Below the pieces are notes generated by a model. That model was not told the DNA's origin and did not search any database. It worked only from the letters and a program-made list of their open reading frames with translations. The position numbers and the translations under genes are program-made. A stretch of DNA of 45,126 bases from Flavobacteriaceae bacterium (GTDB lineage: Bacteria > Bacteroidota > Bacteroidia > Flavobacteriales > Flavobacteriaceae): the NCBI GenBank assembly GCA_020435965.1, contig JAGQYS010000008.1, positions 1 through 45,126 of the forward strand, in the 5' to 3' direction. Shown one piece after another: positions 36,527 to 45,126 of this stretch (position 1 is its first letter; each line of letters opens with the position of its first letter).

Positions 36527-37930
36527 TTAACTGGAAGCGTTTTTAAATTGTGCTATAATTTTTGCTACAGATGGACGCTTGTAAATATTCGGAAAAAGCT
36601 CTTCCAGAATGAAGTTGTAATCGAAATTTAGTGTTAATGCATTGTTTAAATGAATAACACCTTCACTGATTTTTTGAAGTTTTAAGTTTAAACCTGCAAG
36701 TCTGTATTCCACTTCCTCGCTTTCAGGATAAAACTCAACGCATTGTTCAAAATTAAAAATGGCTGCTTCATATTCGCCTAGTTTAATGAGAATATCACCT
36801 CTGGAAAGCCATGTGTCCAGTTCATAATTTCCTAATTCGAGAGTTCTTTTGTAACCACGTTCTGCTTCTTCTAAAAAGTTTAACCTTTGGTTAATTTGTG
36901 CGTACAATTTCCAATACATCACATTGTCTTCGTCAATGTTTATAGCTTTGTTAATATAGTGTAAGGCGTTTTGGTAATCTTGATTTTTGTTATAGTATTT
37001 TGTTATGGCAATCCATCCTTTATCAAGTAGAGGGTCTTCGTCAACAGTTTTGTAATAATGCTGAACAGCCAAATCATTCTGACCTAATTTTTCGTAGCAA
37101 TGACCAATTCTTAATAGAGCAAATGATGTAGGATCATCTAAAGCCAAGGTTACTTTGTAGCACTCAATGGCTTCATTATATTGTTTTAATTTTTCTAAAA
37201 CTTTTCCTTTTTCAAGGTAAGCACCTATAAACATATCGTCTGAAATAATTGCAAAATCAAAAGCAGCCAATGCCTTTTGGTATTCTTTTTTATCGAAATA
37301 TTGCTTTCCTAATTGATGCCATGCCACTTCGCAATATGGGTTTTTGTCCAAATACATGGTTAAATATTCTATGGCTTCGTTTGTTTGTTGCAAGAAATCA
37401 AAGCAGTAAATGATATTATAGAGCGCAGAATAATCTTCGATATCAGCTTCAAGGCATTTCATGAAATTCGCTTTGGCTTCTTCAAATTGATCCAGAAATA
37501 GATATTCCATTCCAATTAATGAATATAAATCGGATGAATCTTCTGCAAAATCCAATGCGATTAAAAGCGTGTCAATAGCTTTTTGGTGTTCGTCTTGTTT
37601 AGATAAAATATTAGCTTTTTGAATAAAAACTTCTTCGTTATTTGGTTCTAACTGATATAGAGCATCGAGCAATTTATTGGCTTCATCTAGCTTGTTTTCA
37701 AACACATACACTTCTACTTTAAATAATTTTAAGTTTGTGGAATCAGGATGTTGCTCTAAGCTAAGCTTGATTGCTTTTTTAGCTAGAGCTATCTTTCCGT
37801 TTTCGAGATAGTGGTGAATGATGTTCTCAAACTCGTTGGAATCGAAAAACAAAACGTTGTTTGTTTTTAGCATCGATTCAAATTTTGATAATGATAAATT
37901 TTCGTTGTCGTCAAACTGACTAAACTCCAT
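36527..37930 (-). CDS. Tetratricopeptide repeat protein
   Basis: A protein of about 467 residues made almost entirely of TPR units, with no signal peptide or membrane segment, so a cytosolic scaffold. Repeats are visible at regular 34-residue spacing, for example HQKAIDTLLIALDFAEDSSDLY, EYQKALAAFDFAIISDDMFIGAYLEKG and YNEAIECYKVTLALDDPTSFALLRIG. An ATG two codons upstream (37936) gives MPM; I prefer the second ATG at 37930 (MEFSQFDDNEN) as it resembles relatives. The gene follows the DUF368 pair at 33 bases upstream on the same strand. Binding partner unknown. Confidence 0.88.
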   Translation of the reverse strand: MEFSQFDDNENLSLSKFESMLKTNNVLFFDSNEFENIIHHYLENGKIALAKKAIKLSLEQHPDSTNLKLFKVEVYVFENKLDEANKLLDALYQLEPNNEEVFIQKANILSKQDEHQKAIDTLLIALDFAEDSSDLYSLIGMEYLFLDQFEEAKANFMKCLEADIEDYSALYNIIYCFDFLQQTNEAIEYLTMYLDKNPYCEVAWHQLGKQYFDKKEYQKALAAFDFAIISDDMFIGAYLEKGKVLEKLKQYNEAIECYKVTLALDDPTSFALLRIGHCYEKLGQNDLAVQHYYKTVDEDPLLDKGWIAITKYYNKNQDYQNALHYINKAINIDEDNVMYWKLYAQINQRLNFLEEAERGYKRTLELGNYELDTWLSRGDILIKLGEYEAAIFNFEQCVEFYPESEEVEYRLAGLNLKLQKISEGVIHLNNALTLNFDYNFILEELFPNIYKRPSVAKIIAQFKNASS

Positions 37931-38034
37931 AGGCATTGTTAATGTTCACTGAAATAAATTTAGTATTCTATTTAGAGCTACGAAGAAAATTCGCTCAATG
38001 TTTTCAACAAATTAATTAACAGTCTGAAATAAGG

Positions 38035-39225
38035 TTATTTTTGACTTTCCTGAATTTTGTTTAAGATGTCAACAATAATTTTACAGCCTTTTAGGATGTC
38101 TTCATTTGAAATGGTGAGAGGTGGTGTGATTCTGATGGCTTTTGTTTCAAATAATAGCCAGAATAAAATAAGTCCTTCGTCTTGTGCTTTTAGTATGACT
38201 TCATTAGTAATTTCGGCAGAAGGTGTTAAAGCTGCAAGCATTAATCCTTTGCCTCGAATATCAGTAATTAAAGGATGCTTCAAATGTTTTCTAACGAGTT
38301 TTTCTTTTTCAATGGTTTCACTCATTAAACTTGTAGAAGTAATTTCGGTTAAGGTTGCCAAAGCTCCTGCTGCAATCACTGGATGACCACCAAACGTCGT
38401 TATATGACCCAATTTAGGATTATCTTTTAAGGTGTCCATCATGGCTTTTGACGCTGTAAAGGCACCTATTGGCAATCCACCACCAAGACCTTTTCCTGTA
38501 ACTATAATATCAGGTTGGCAATTGTAATGTTCAAAACCAAACAGTTTTCCAGTGCGACCAATTCCAGGCTGGATTTCATCTAATATGAATAAAGCTCCTA
38601 CTTCGTTGCATCGTTTTTGTACTTTATGTAAATAGTTGTCTGAAGGCTCAATAAATCCTGCACCTCCTTGTATCGTTTCTAGAATAACTGCAGCTGTTTT
38701 GGTTGTGATTTTTTTTAAATCTTCAGCATTATTAAATGCTATAAACTTAACATCTGGAATAAGTGGCAAAAATGGTTGTTTACGTTCGTTATAACCCATA
38801 ACACTCATAGCGCCAAGTGTGTTGCCATGGTATGCATTATGAGCAGAGATAATCTGTGAACGACCAGTAACGCGTTTGGCAAGTTTTATAGAGCCTTCAA
38901 TGGCTTCGGTTCCAGAGTTTGTGAGATAGGTTGTTTCTAAAGGTTCAGGCAAATGTTTGGCCAATAACTTAGTCAACTCAACAGCTGGTTGTTGCACGTA
39001 TTCACCATAAACCATCACATGTAAATATTTGTCTAATTGAGTTTTAATAGCATCTACAACTTTTGGGTGTCTATGCCCTAAGCTACAAGCCGAAACTCCA
39101 GCTACAAAGTCAAGATAAGCTTTATTGTTAGTGTCATAAATGTATGAGCCTTCGGCATGTGAAATTTCCATTGCCAAAGGATGAGGTGTGGTTTGCGCTT
39201 GATATGTAAAGAAATCTGTTTTAAT
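38035..39225 (-). CDS. Class III PLP-dependent aminotransferase, probable AUU start
   Basis: A fold-type I aminotransferase of about 396 residues (acetylornithine/ornithine aminotransferase-like group; the exact substrate is not decided). Marks are YLTNSGTEAIEGSIKLAKR, HNAYHGNTLGAM, the FILDEIQPGIGRTGK strand and the PLP lysine in TGKGLGGGLPIGAF. The usual family N terminus DFFTYQAQTTPHPL is encoded in frame upstream of the only ATG (39171) and TTG (39177); no ATG, GTG or TTG precedes it. The sequence ATT-AAA-ACA-GAT at 39225 gives (M)KTDFFTYQAQ, overlapping the stop of the OstA-like gene by 5 bases (AATTAA). I therefore place the start at the AUU codon, which is rare but known for infC and pcnB. 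Confidence 0.85.
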   Translation of the reverse strand: MKTDFFTYQAQTTPHPLAMEISHAEGSYIYDTNNKAYLDFVAGVSACSLGHRHPKVVDAIKTQLDKYLHVMVYGEYVQQPAVELTKLLAKHLPEPLETTYLTNSGTEAIEGSIKLAKRVTGRSQIISAHNAYHGNTLGAMSVMGYNERKQPFLPLIPDVKFIAFNNAEDLKKITTKTAAVILETIQGGAGFIEPSDNYLHKVQKRCNEVGALFILDEIQPGIGRTGKLFGFEHYNCQPDIIVTGKGLGGGLPIGAFTASKAMMDTLKDNPKLGHITTFGGHPVIAAGALATLTEITSTSLMSETIEKEKLVRKHLKHPLITDIRGKGLMLAALTPSAEITNEVILKAQDEGLILFWLLFETKAIRITPPLTISNEDILKGCKIIVDILNKIQESQK

Positions 39226-41062
39226 TGTCTTTCTTTTTATTTGAAATGGTATCCTGCTTCCTTAGTTGTATAGGTTGCCCAATTTTTCCAACAGGCTTAG
39301 TTCTTAATGGTTTGGTTGAATTTTGACGATTTTTAGGGACTTGACGTGCAGCCTTATTTTCTTGTTTTTTATTAGTTACACCTTTTCCAGCTGAATCAAT
39401 ACGTTTCATTAGTTCTTCATCAAAGAAATCTTCTTGTGGAATGTAGTCTTCCAAACCTTTAATTACTGGTAGTATAAGAGGAGGATCGTCTTTAAATAAA
39501 TCATCTACACTTTTAGGTCGCTCTTCATCTCTCCAAACAAAGCCTCTCAATTTACTTGCGTTTTTTGGGAAATCTTCTTCTGGATAAATAGAACCATCTA
39601 CTTGTTGGAGTAATCGTAATTCGTCAATAGTGTTATTACTCAACTTGATGTTAATACTTCCTGATTTGGATTTATCAATACCAACTAGTTCTTGTTCTTC
39701 GTTGTAGGAATAGTAAATTTTTTCAGCATTTTTAATGATATCTACATTGTAGAGTTCATTATCTCTGAATAAGCCAATCAGTTTTTGACCCTTTATTTGA
39801 TCAAACCCATTGGAGCCAGCAACAGTGTCTTTGCTAATTAAGAAAGCATTGTCAAAAACTTTTAAGGTATCCAATTCTTTGGTTTCAACATTTGAGAGAA
39901 TATGTATAGAATCTCCAGTCATTTGGTTGCCAATATTCCATAGCACAGGATGACGTGCTCCTGCAAAAGCATCTTTTGGTGCAAATCGTTTTAAATTAAT
40001 AAGTTGGGTTAACCCTTTTTTATGATCTACATGAATAGAATCTGCTTTTCCACTTAAATCGGTTTTATAAATCTTAGCATTATAATAAGCTCGCGTGATT
40101 CTATTTTCAGGCTTTCCTGTTACCATTAAAGTATCACTATGAATGTATATGGAATCGTTCTCTTGAACTGTTACTGCAAGTGCTCTTTTTGTAATAAAAA
40201 CAGAATCTCTTTCTCTAAACACTTCAGCGTAATGCCCTTTAACAATGGCTTTATTGATGGTGTCCGTAATTTTAATGTTGTTAGTTGCCGAAGCAAAGCT
40301 TTTGTCCCTGTCAAAGTAAAGACTGTCACCTTCAATAATCCGGTCATCATAATCAATTCTTGAATTTTTCAAGAAATAACCAACATCATTATTGGTATCA
40401 TAAAAACCGCGTTCGCAATATATTTTGCTGGTTTCTCCTGTAATGGTCGTTGGCCCAAATAAGTACGCATGACCTGGTTCTGAAAAAAAATCCAGCCGAT
40501 CGGAATCAATGACATATTCAGGGTTGACCAATTTGACACTATCGACAAACTGATATTTTTGAATTTCCATGTAATAACGACCAATCTTACTTGTGATGGT
40601 TCCTGAAGAGTCTCTAACCACTTTTCCTTTGTTTCTGTAAAAGGCTTGTTGTTTTATACGATCAAAATAAAGCGTGTCTGTTGTGATGGTTGATGTTGGG
40701 TCAGTCAGGACAACATCACCACTTGCAAAAGCCAATTGTGTTTTTCCACTATATTCAACATATTTGGAAGTCATGTTGATAGTGTCGCCTTGGTTGATTT
40801 TTACATTACCATAAGCTTCTATAAAGTCTTGAACACTGTAATAAATAGCTTGGTCGCACCACATGGTAATACCTTCATGTGAAATTTTAACCTGATTCAT
40901 GTCGTCACGAGTTAAAATGGTGGCTCCAGGATATTCTGCCTCATTTTTTGTCATAAATCCTGATGAATCAATATCTATTCTACGAACTTTTTGTGCAAAG
41001 GAAACACTCGAGTATAGAAAGACTAATACGACTATTATATATGCAGATTTATTAATTTTCAA
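39221..41062 (-). CDS. OstA-like protein (LptA/organic solvent tolerance domain)
   Basis: A 613-residue exported protein with a signal peptide ending in SFAQ. It is filled with OstA/LptA-type beta-strand repeats (for example DFIEAYGNVKINQGDTINMTSKYVEYSG, FASGDVVLTDPTSTITTDTLYFDR and IIEGDSLYFDRDKSFASATNNIKITD), the fold that carries lipopolysaccharide across the periplasm or is part of the LptD assembly. The C-terminal ~60 residues are a low-complexity tail rich in Lys, Asn, Gln and Arg. Relatives in Bacteroidota are annotated OstA-like; the likely role is in LPS transport. It is followed by the aminotransferase with a 5-base overlap and preceded by purA at 94 bases. Confidence 0.88.
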   Translation of the reverse strand: MKINKSAYIIVVLVFLYSSVSFAQKVRRIDIDSSGFMTKNEAEYPGATILTRDDMNQVKISHEGITMWCDQAIYYSVQDFIEAYGNVKINQGDTINMTSKYVEYSGKTQLAFASGDVVLTDPTSTITTDTLYFDRIKQQAFYRNKGKVVRDSSGTITSKIGRYYMEIQKYQFVDSVKLVNPEYVIDSDRLDFFSEPGHAYLFGPTTITGETSKIYCERGFYDTNNDVGYFLKNSRIDYDDRIIEGDSLYFDRDKSFASATNNIKITDTINKAIVKGHYAEVFRERDSVFITKRALAVTVQENDSIYIHSDTLMVTGKPENRITRAYYNAKIYKTDLSGKADSIHVDHKKGLTQLINLKRFAPKDAFAGARHPVLWNIGNQMTGDSIHILSNVETKELDTLKVFDNAFLISKDTVAGSNGFDQIKGQKLIGLFRDNELYNVDIIKNAEKIYYSYNEEQELVGIDKSKSGSINIKLSNNTIDELRLLQQVDGSIYPEEDFPKNASKLRGFVWRDEERPKSVDDLFKDDPPLILPVIKGLEDYIPQEDFFDEELMKRIDSAGKGVTNKKQENKAARQVPKNRQNSTKPLRTKPVGKIGQPIQLRKQDTISNKKKDN

Positions 41063-41156
41063 GCTTACTTATTTTGTAGTAAAAGTAACTATAATATTGA
41101 TGTCTTATTGAGCATTAGCAATATTTTAAGACCTAACTTAATACAGATTTAACAGC

Positions 41157-42428
41157 CTACCTGAAAATAGTTTGTTTTCTGTCTGGTCCAACAGAGACAA
41201 TCTTAATTGGAATTTCCAGTTCTTTTTCTAAGTAATCAATATAGTCGTTTAGCTCTTTTGGTAATTGACTATCGTTATCCATTTCGGTTAAATCTTCTTT
41301 CCAGCCTTTAAGCTCTGAGTATATTGGCGTTACGTTTTCAGCTTCAATATTGTATGGCAAGTGAGTAATGGTTTTGCCTTTGTAGTTGTAAGCAGTACAA
41401 ACTTTTAAGCTCTTAAAACCAGAAAGTACATCTGCTTTCATCATCATAAGTTGAGTAACACCATTAACTTGGCAAGCATATTTAAGCGCTACTAAATCTA
41501 GCCAACCACAACGACGACGACGTCCTGTTGTAGCGCCAAATTCATTTCCAACACGTCCCATAGTTTCTCCAACTTCATCAAACAATTCGGTTGGGAAAGG
41601 TCCAGAACCAACTCGTGTGGTATAGGCTTTAAAAATACCAAAGACTTCACCAATCTGATTTGGTGCTACACCTAATCCAGTACAAGCTCCAGCTGCAGTA
41701 GTATTTGAAGAGGTGACAAATGGATAAGTCCCAAAATCTATATCTAATAATGAGCCTTGAGCACCTTCAGCTAAAATGGTTTTTCCGCTTTTTTGGGCTT
41801 GGTATATGTATTCTTCTGAATCAATAAAGGTTAATGATTTTAAAACTTCAATAGCTTCAAAAAATTCAGCTTCTAATTCTTTTAATTGATATTGAATGTT
41901 TACATCGTAAAAATCAATCATCGCTTCGTGCTTATTAGCAAGAGCACGATATTTTTCTTTCCAATCTGATAATTCTAAATCACCAACTCGTATTCCGTTT
42001 CTACCAGTTTTGTCCATGTATGTTGGGCCAATACCTTTAAGCGTTGAACCTATTTTGGCTTTTCCTTTAGCAGTTTCACTGGCAGCATCTAACAAACGAT
42101 GTGTTGGTAAAATTAAATGTGCTTTTCTGGAAATTAGCAGTGATTTTCTGTAATCTACATTTTGTTCTTCTAACTTATCAAGTTCCTTTTTAAAAATAAC
42201 AGGATCTATAACGACTCCATTTCCAACTAAGTTTTTTGCACTGTCATGAAATATTCCAGATGGAATGGTATGTAAAACATGCTTCATGCCATTAAAAACG
42301 AGGGTGTGTCCTGCATTTGGTCCTCCTTGAAATCGTGCAATAATATTGTAGTTAGAGGTAAGTACATCAACAATTTTTCCTTTGCCTTCGTCTCCCCATT
42401 GTAGTCCTAGTAGTAAATCTACTGCCAT
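41157..42428 (-). CDS. purA: Adenylosuccinate synthetase
   Basis: PurA joins IMP and aspartate with GTP to form adenylosuccinate, the first committed step to AMP. The 423-residue protein starts with MAVDLLLGLQWGDEGKGK, which holds the GTP-binding loop GDEGKGK (12-18) with the catalytic Asp13, and has the IMP-site motif ARFQGGPNAGHTL, the KGIGPTYMDK loop, the GAQGSLLDIDFGTYPFVTSSNT segment and GATTGRRRRCGWLD. It is 7 bases downstream of the fur gene in the same run, so both are probably co-transcribed with the RelA/SpoT gene. Confidence 0.97.
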   Translation of the reverse strand: MAVDLLLGLQWGDEGKGKIVDVLTSNYNIIARFQGGPNAGHTLVFNGMKHVLHTIPSGIFHDSAKNLVGNGVVIDPVIFKKELDKLEEQNVDYRKSLLISRKAHLILPTHRLLDAASETAKGKAKIGSTLKGIGPTYMDKTGRNGIRVGDLELSDWKEKYRALANKHEAMIDFYDVNIQYQLKELEAEFFEAIEVLKSLTFIDSEEYIYQAQKSGKTILAEGAQGSLLDIDFGTYPFVTSSNTTAAGACTGLGVAPNQIGEVFGIFKAYTTRVGSGPFPTELFDEVGETMGRVGNEFGATTGRRRRCGWLDLVALKYACQVNGVTQLMMMKADVLSGFKSLKVCTAYNYKGKTITHLPYNIEAENVTPIYSELKGWKEDLTEMDNDSQLPKELNDYIDYLEKELEIPIKIVSVGPDRKQTIFR

Positions 42429-42435
42429 TATTTAA

Positions 42436-42888
42436 TTAGTTTGATTGTTTTTTTGTTCCGTAAAAGTAGAGTGAATGATTATGAATGTCAATGTTAAAAA
42501 CCTCTTCAATGGTTTTTTTAATGGATTGAATTCTTGGGTCGCAAAATTCAACCACTTCGCCAGTGTCAGTTAAAATAACATGATCGTGTTGCTTGTCGAA
42601 ATAAGATTTTTCGTAGTGCGCTTGGTTTTTGCCAAACTGATGTTTTCTAACTAAAGCACATTCCAAGAGTAATTCTATTGTATTGTAAAGGGTTGCGCGA
42701 GAGACGCGATACTTTTTGTTCTTCATTTTAATATAAAGCGATTCGATATCAAAATGCTCTTTACTATCATAAATTTCTTGAAGAATAGCGTAACGTTCAG
42801 GTGTTTTTCTGTGACCATTGTCTTCTAAAAACTTGGTGAAGACATTTTTTACGATTTCTTGGTTTGTATGTTCAGTATTGACACTCAT
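42436..42888 (-). CDS. Fur family transcriptional regulator
   Basis: A 150-residue Fur-family repressor with a winged helix ([15 protein letters not shown].., the recognition helix [21 protein letters not shown]) and a dimerisation domain with the metal-binding [15 protein letters not shown] segment. The family usually has two CxxC motifs holding a structural zinc; here I see only single cysteines (ECALV and FCDPRI), so that site is missing, as in some Bacteroidota regulators and zinc-independent PerR/Fur relatives. Whether it senses iron, manganese or peroxide cannot be told. It lies between the RelA/SpoT gene (27 bases) and purA (7 bases). Confidence 0.9.
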   Translation of the reverse strand: MSVNTEHTNQEIVKNVFTKFLEDNGHRKTPERYAILQEIYDSKEHFDIESLYIKMKNKKYRVSRATLYNTIELLLECALVRKHQFGKNQAHYEKSYFDKQHDHVILTDTGEVVEFCDPRIQSIKKTIEEVFNIDIHNHSLYFYGTKKQSN

Positions 42889-42915
42889 AAATTTCAGTGC
42901 AAATTTAAACTATTT

Positions 42916-45123
42916 TTAAACTCTATGCACCTTTTCTATACCATTAATTTTTTTAATTCTATCCATGAGCGTTTTAACCAAATTGTTGTTTTTTACAACA
43001 ACAGTGATTTTACCTGAAAAGATTCCGCCATCAGACTCAAAACTGATGTTTTTCATATTTACGTGCATGGTACCGGAAATAACTTTAGTCACATCATTTA
43101 CCAATCCTAAATTATCAATTCCTGTCAACTTTATAACAGCGGTAAACTCTTGTTGTGTGGAATCTATCCATTTGGCTGACATAATTCTGTAAGCGTAGTT
43201 GGATTGTAAGCTCAAAGCATTAGGGCAATTTTTTTTATGAACTTTAATGCCTTCGTTGATGGTTAAAAAGCCAAACACGTCATCGCCAGGAATTGGGTTG
43301 CAGCAGTTAGATAATTTGTAATCGAGTTTTTCCTCTTCCTTACCAAACACCAGCATGTCATACTTTGCAGTAATTTCATCTTTATCTATATCTGGAGGAG
43401 TGCTTGGTTTCCGTATTTTATTTTTAAAATAGCTTACAAAAGCATTGCTGCGTGAATTGGAGAAATCTTTAAGCATTTTGTTATCAATAGAGCCAACACC
43501 AACACGATAAAACAAATCGAGACTTGTTTTTAATTTAAAATAGGTAACGAGCTCATTAATACTTTTTTCGTTAAGTGTTATTTTAAGTTGCTTGAGTTTT
43601 CTACGTAAAATTTCTTTACCATCTTCAGCAATGACTTTCTTTTCTTCTTTTAAAGACGATTTTATTTTACTACGAGCTCTGGCTGTTGTAGCATAATCTA
43701 ACCAATTCACATTGGGTTTTGCATTATCTGAGGTCAAGATGTCTACCTGATCGCCACTTTGAAGTTCATGGCTTAAAGGAACCAATTTCCCGTTTACTTT
43801 TGCACCACGAGTTTTCATGCCAACTTCGGTGTGAATACTAAAAGCAAAATCCAAAGGAGTTGCTCCTTTTGGAAGTGATTTTAAATCGCCTTTTGGAGTG
43901 AATACATATATTTCTTTAGAGTAGAGATTAAGTTTAAATTGCTCTACAAAATCTACAGCATTACCATCAGGATTTTCAAGAGCTTCTTGTAGTCTGCTAA
44001 TCCATATATCTAGGCTATCTTCTTTGTTGTCATTTTCTTTGTACTTATAGTGAGCTGCATAACCCTTTTCAGCTATTTCATTCATGCGTTCACTACGAAT
44101 TTGCACTTCTACCCAACGACCTTTAGGTCCCATAACTGTAATGTGCAAGGCTTCATATCCTGTTGATTTTGGCGATGAAATCCAGTCTCGTAATCGTATT
44201 GGGTTGGGTCTGAAATGGTCAGTTACTATGGAGTAAATTTTCCAAGCTAGGAATTTTTCGTTTTCGAGGTCAGATTTATAAATAATTCGTACTGCAAACT
44301 TATCGTACACTTCATCAAAAGAAACACCTTGTTTAATCATTTTTCTTCTTATAGAAAAAATTGATTTTGGTCGTCCTTTTATATCGTAGTTTAATTTCTC
44401 TTTATCAAGAGAGGTTTTTAGCACTTCGCTAATTTCTTTGATGTATTTATCTTGCTGTTCTTTACTTTCCTGCATCTTGGTTAAGATGTCATTATATACT
44501 TCAGGTTCTGTATACTTTAAGCCAAGGTCTTCAAGCTCAGTTTTGATATTATAGAGTCCTATTCTGTGTGCTAAAGGTGCATAAATGTACAAGGTTTCTG
44601 ATGCTATTTTGACTTGCTTATCTGGACGCATGGACTCCATGGTTTGCATGTTGTGAAGCCTATCAGCAATTTTGATGATAATTACACGAACGTCGTCATT
44701 TAAGGTAAGTAGCATTTTACGAAAATTCTCTGCTTGCATGGACACGTCCATGTCTTTATTAAGCGAAGAAATTTTTGTAAGTCCATCTACAATTTTAGCG
44801 ACGGTTTCACCAAAAAGTTGCTCGATGTCGTCAATTTTATAATTATCGTTATCTTCAACCACATCATGAAGTAAAGCTGCAGCAATAGACGTGGCATCCA
44901 ATCCAATTTCTGAAGCTACAATTTTGGCAACTGCAATTGGGTGAAAAATATAGGCTTCACCAGATTTTCTACGTTGTTCTTTATGCGCATCAACAGCGAC
45001 ATCAAATGCTTTTCTAATGAGCTTTTTGTCCTCATCTGTAAGCATTCTGTAGCTAATTTGTAAGAGCTCTTTGTATTCTTTTGCAATGGCTGCATTTTCT
45101 TTTTCAATCTCAACATCTGTCAT
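42916..45123 (-). CDS. Bifunctional (p)ppGpp synthetase/hydrolase (Rel/SpoT family)
   Basis: A 735-residue long RSH protein controlling the stringent response. The N-terminal HD hydrolase domain has His61 (FHPIAVA), His86-Asp87 (ALLHDVVEDN) and the later KIADRLHNM, so hydrolysis is expected to work. The synthetase domain has the RPKSIFSIRRKM and KFAVRIIYK segments, RLRDWISSPKSTGYEALH and EVQIRSERM, so synthesis is also expected. TGS (residues about 400-460, EIYVFTPKGDLKSLPKGATPLDFAF), a helical/zinc-finger-like region with SNCCNPIPGDDVFGF, and a C-terminal ACT domain complete it. The ATG at 45123 is three bases from the window end, so the gene is complete. It heads a run with fur and purA. 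Confidence 0.95.
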   Translation of the reverse strand: MTDVEIEKENAAIAKEYKELLQISYRMLTDEDKKLIRKAFDVAVDAHKEQRRKSGEAYIFHPIAVAKIVASEIGLDATSIAAALLHDVVEDNDNYKIDDIEQLFGETVAKIVDGLTKISSLNKDMDVSMQAENFRKMLLTLNDDVRVIIIKIADRLHNMQTMESMRPDKQVKIASETLYIYAPLAHRIGLYNIKTELEDLGLKYTEPEVYNDILTKMQESKEQQDKYIKEISEVLKTSLDKEKLNYDIKGRPKSIFSIRRKMIKQGVSFDEVYDKFAVRIIYKSDLENEKFLAWKIYSIVTDHFRPNPIRLRDWISSPKSTGYEALHITVMGPKGRWVEVQIRSERMNEIAEKGYAAHYKYKENDNKEDSLDIWISRLQEALENPDGNAVDFVEQFKLNLYSKEIYVFTPKGDLKSLPKGATPLDFAFSIHTEVGMKTRGAKVNGKLVPLSHELQSGDQVDILTSDNAKPNVNWLDYATTARARSKIKSSLKEEKKVIAEDGKEILRRKLKQLKITLNEKSINELVTYFKLKTSLDLFYRVGVGSIDNKMLKDFSNSRSNAFVSYFKNKIRKPSTPPDIDKDEITAKYDMLVFGKEEEKLDYKLSNCCNPIPGDDVFGFLTINEGIKVHKKNCPNALSLQSNYAYRIMSAKWIDSTQQEFTAVIKLTGIDNLGLVNDVTKVISGTMHVNMKNISFESDGGIFSGKITVVVKNNNLVKTLMDRIKKINGIEKVHRV

Positions 45124-45126
45124 AAA

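Overview
The window looks like chromosomal DNA of a low-GC member of the Flavobacteriaceae (phylum Bacteroidota). Four observations point there: typical Bacteroidota protein types (TlpA-like lipoproteins, DUF6090, DUF349, an OstA-like protein, a soluble type RelA/SpoT next to Fur and PurA); a strongly A+T-rich sequence; near absence of Shine-Dalgarno sequences; and promoter-like sites of the Bacteroidota type (TTG, about 17-20 nt, TAnnTTTG). I cannot name the genus. Coding density is very high, with 32 protein genes. I found no rRNA, tRNA or CRISPR array, and no gap of 300 bases or more without a gene.

Layout. 1-5281: end of an upstream unit, a short-chain dehydrogenase, a transaldolase/FSA enzyme, a TlpA-like lipoprotein without catalytic cysteines, an ABC-F ATPase and a DUF2007 protein. 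5379-9574 (+): a compact run of PLP decarboxylase, P1 self-processing peptidase, DUF6090 membrane protein and NTF2-like lipoprotein. 9579-13437: pheT and a second TlpA-like lipoprotein with a real CxxC. 13440-19419 (-): two large lipoproteins in one operon, a putative TIM-barrel glycoside hydrolase and a DUF5107-TPR protein, with no SusC/SusD partner. 19665-24096: recG, interrupted in frame by a DUF559 nuclease domain, and, divergently, a tandem pair of patatin-like phospholipases. 24101-28077 (-): a small membrane protein, an FMN-binding glutamate-synthase-like enzyme, a secreted M20 amidohydrolase and a secreted DsrE-like protein. 28217-31371 (+): UvrD/PcrA helicase and MazG. 31582-45123 (-): DUF349 protein, aroE, two tandem DUF368 transporters, TPR protein, class III aminotransferase, OstA-like protein, purA, a Fur-family regulator and a RelA/SpoT enzyme.

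Most of the window is housekeeping: translation (pheT, ABC-F), repair (recG, pcrA), nucleotide hygiene and synthesis (mazG, purA), the stringent response, and envelope assembly (OstA-like, DUF368, lipoproteins).

The most unusual item is inside recG. About 146 extra residues (416-561), a DUF559 PD-(D/E)XK-type endonuclease domain with intact catalytic residues, sit exactly between helicase motifs II and III. Palindromic, G/C-rich inverted repeats of REP type bound the insert and are themselves translated in frame. Removing the insert leaves a RecG of normal length. This looks like a mobile coding element that spreads as an in-frame protein domain. Other points of interest are a probable AUU start codon for the aminotransferase, tandem duplications of DUF368 and patatin genes, a terminator-like hairpin with no gene in front of it (19625-19666), and a structured 3' region after mazG.
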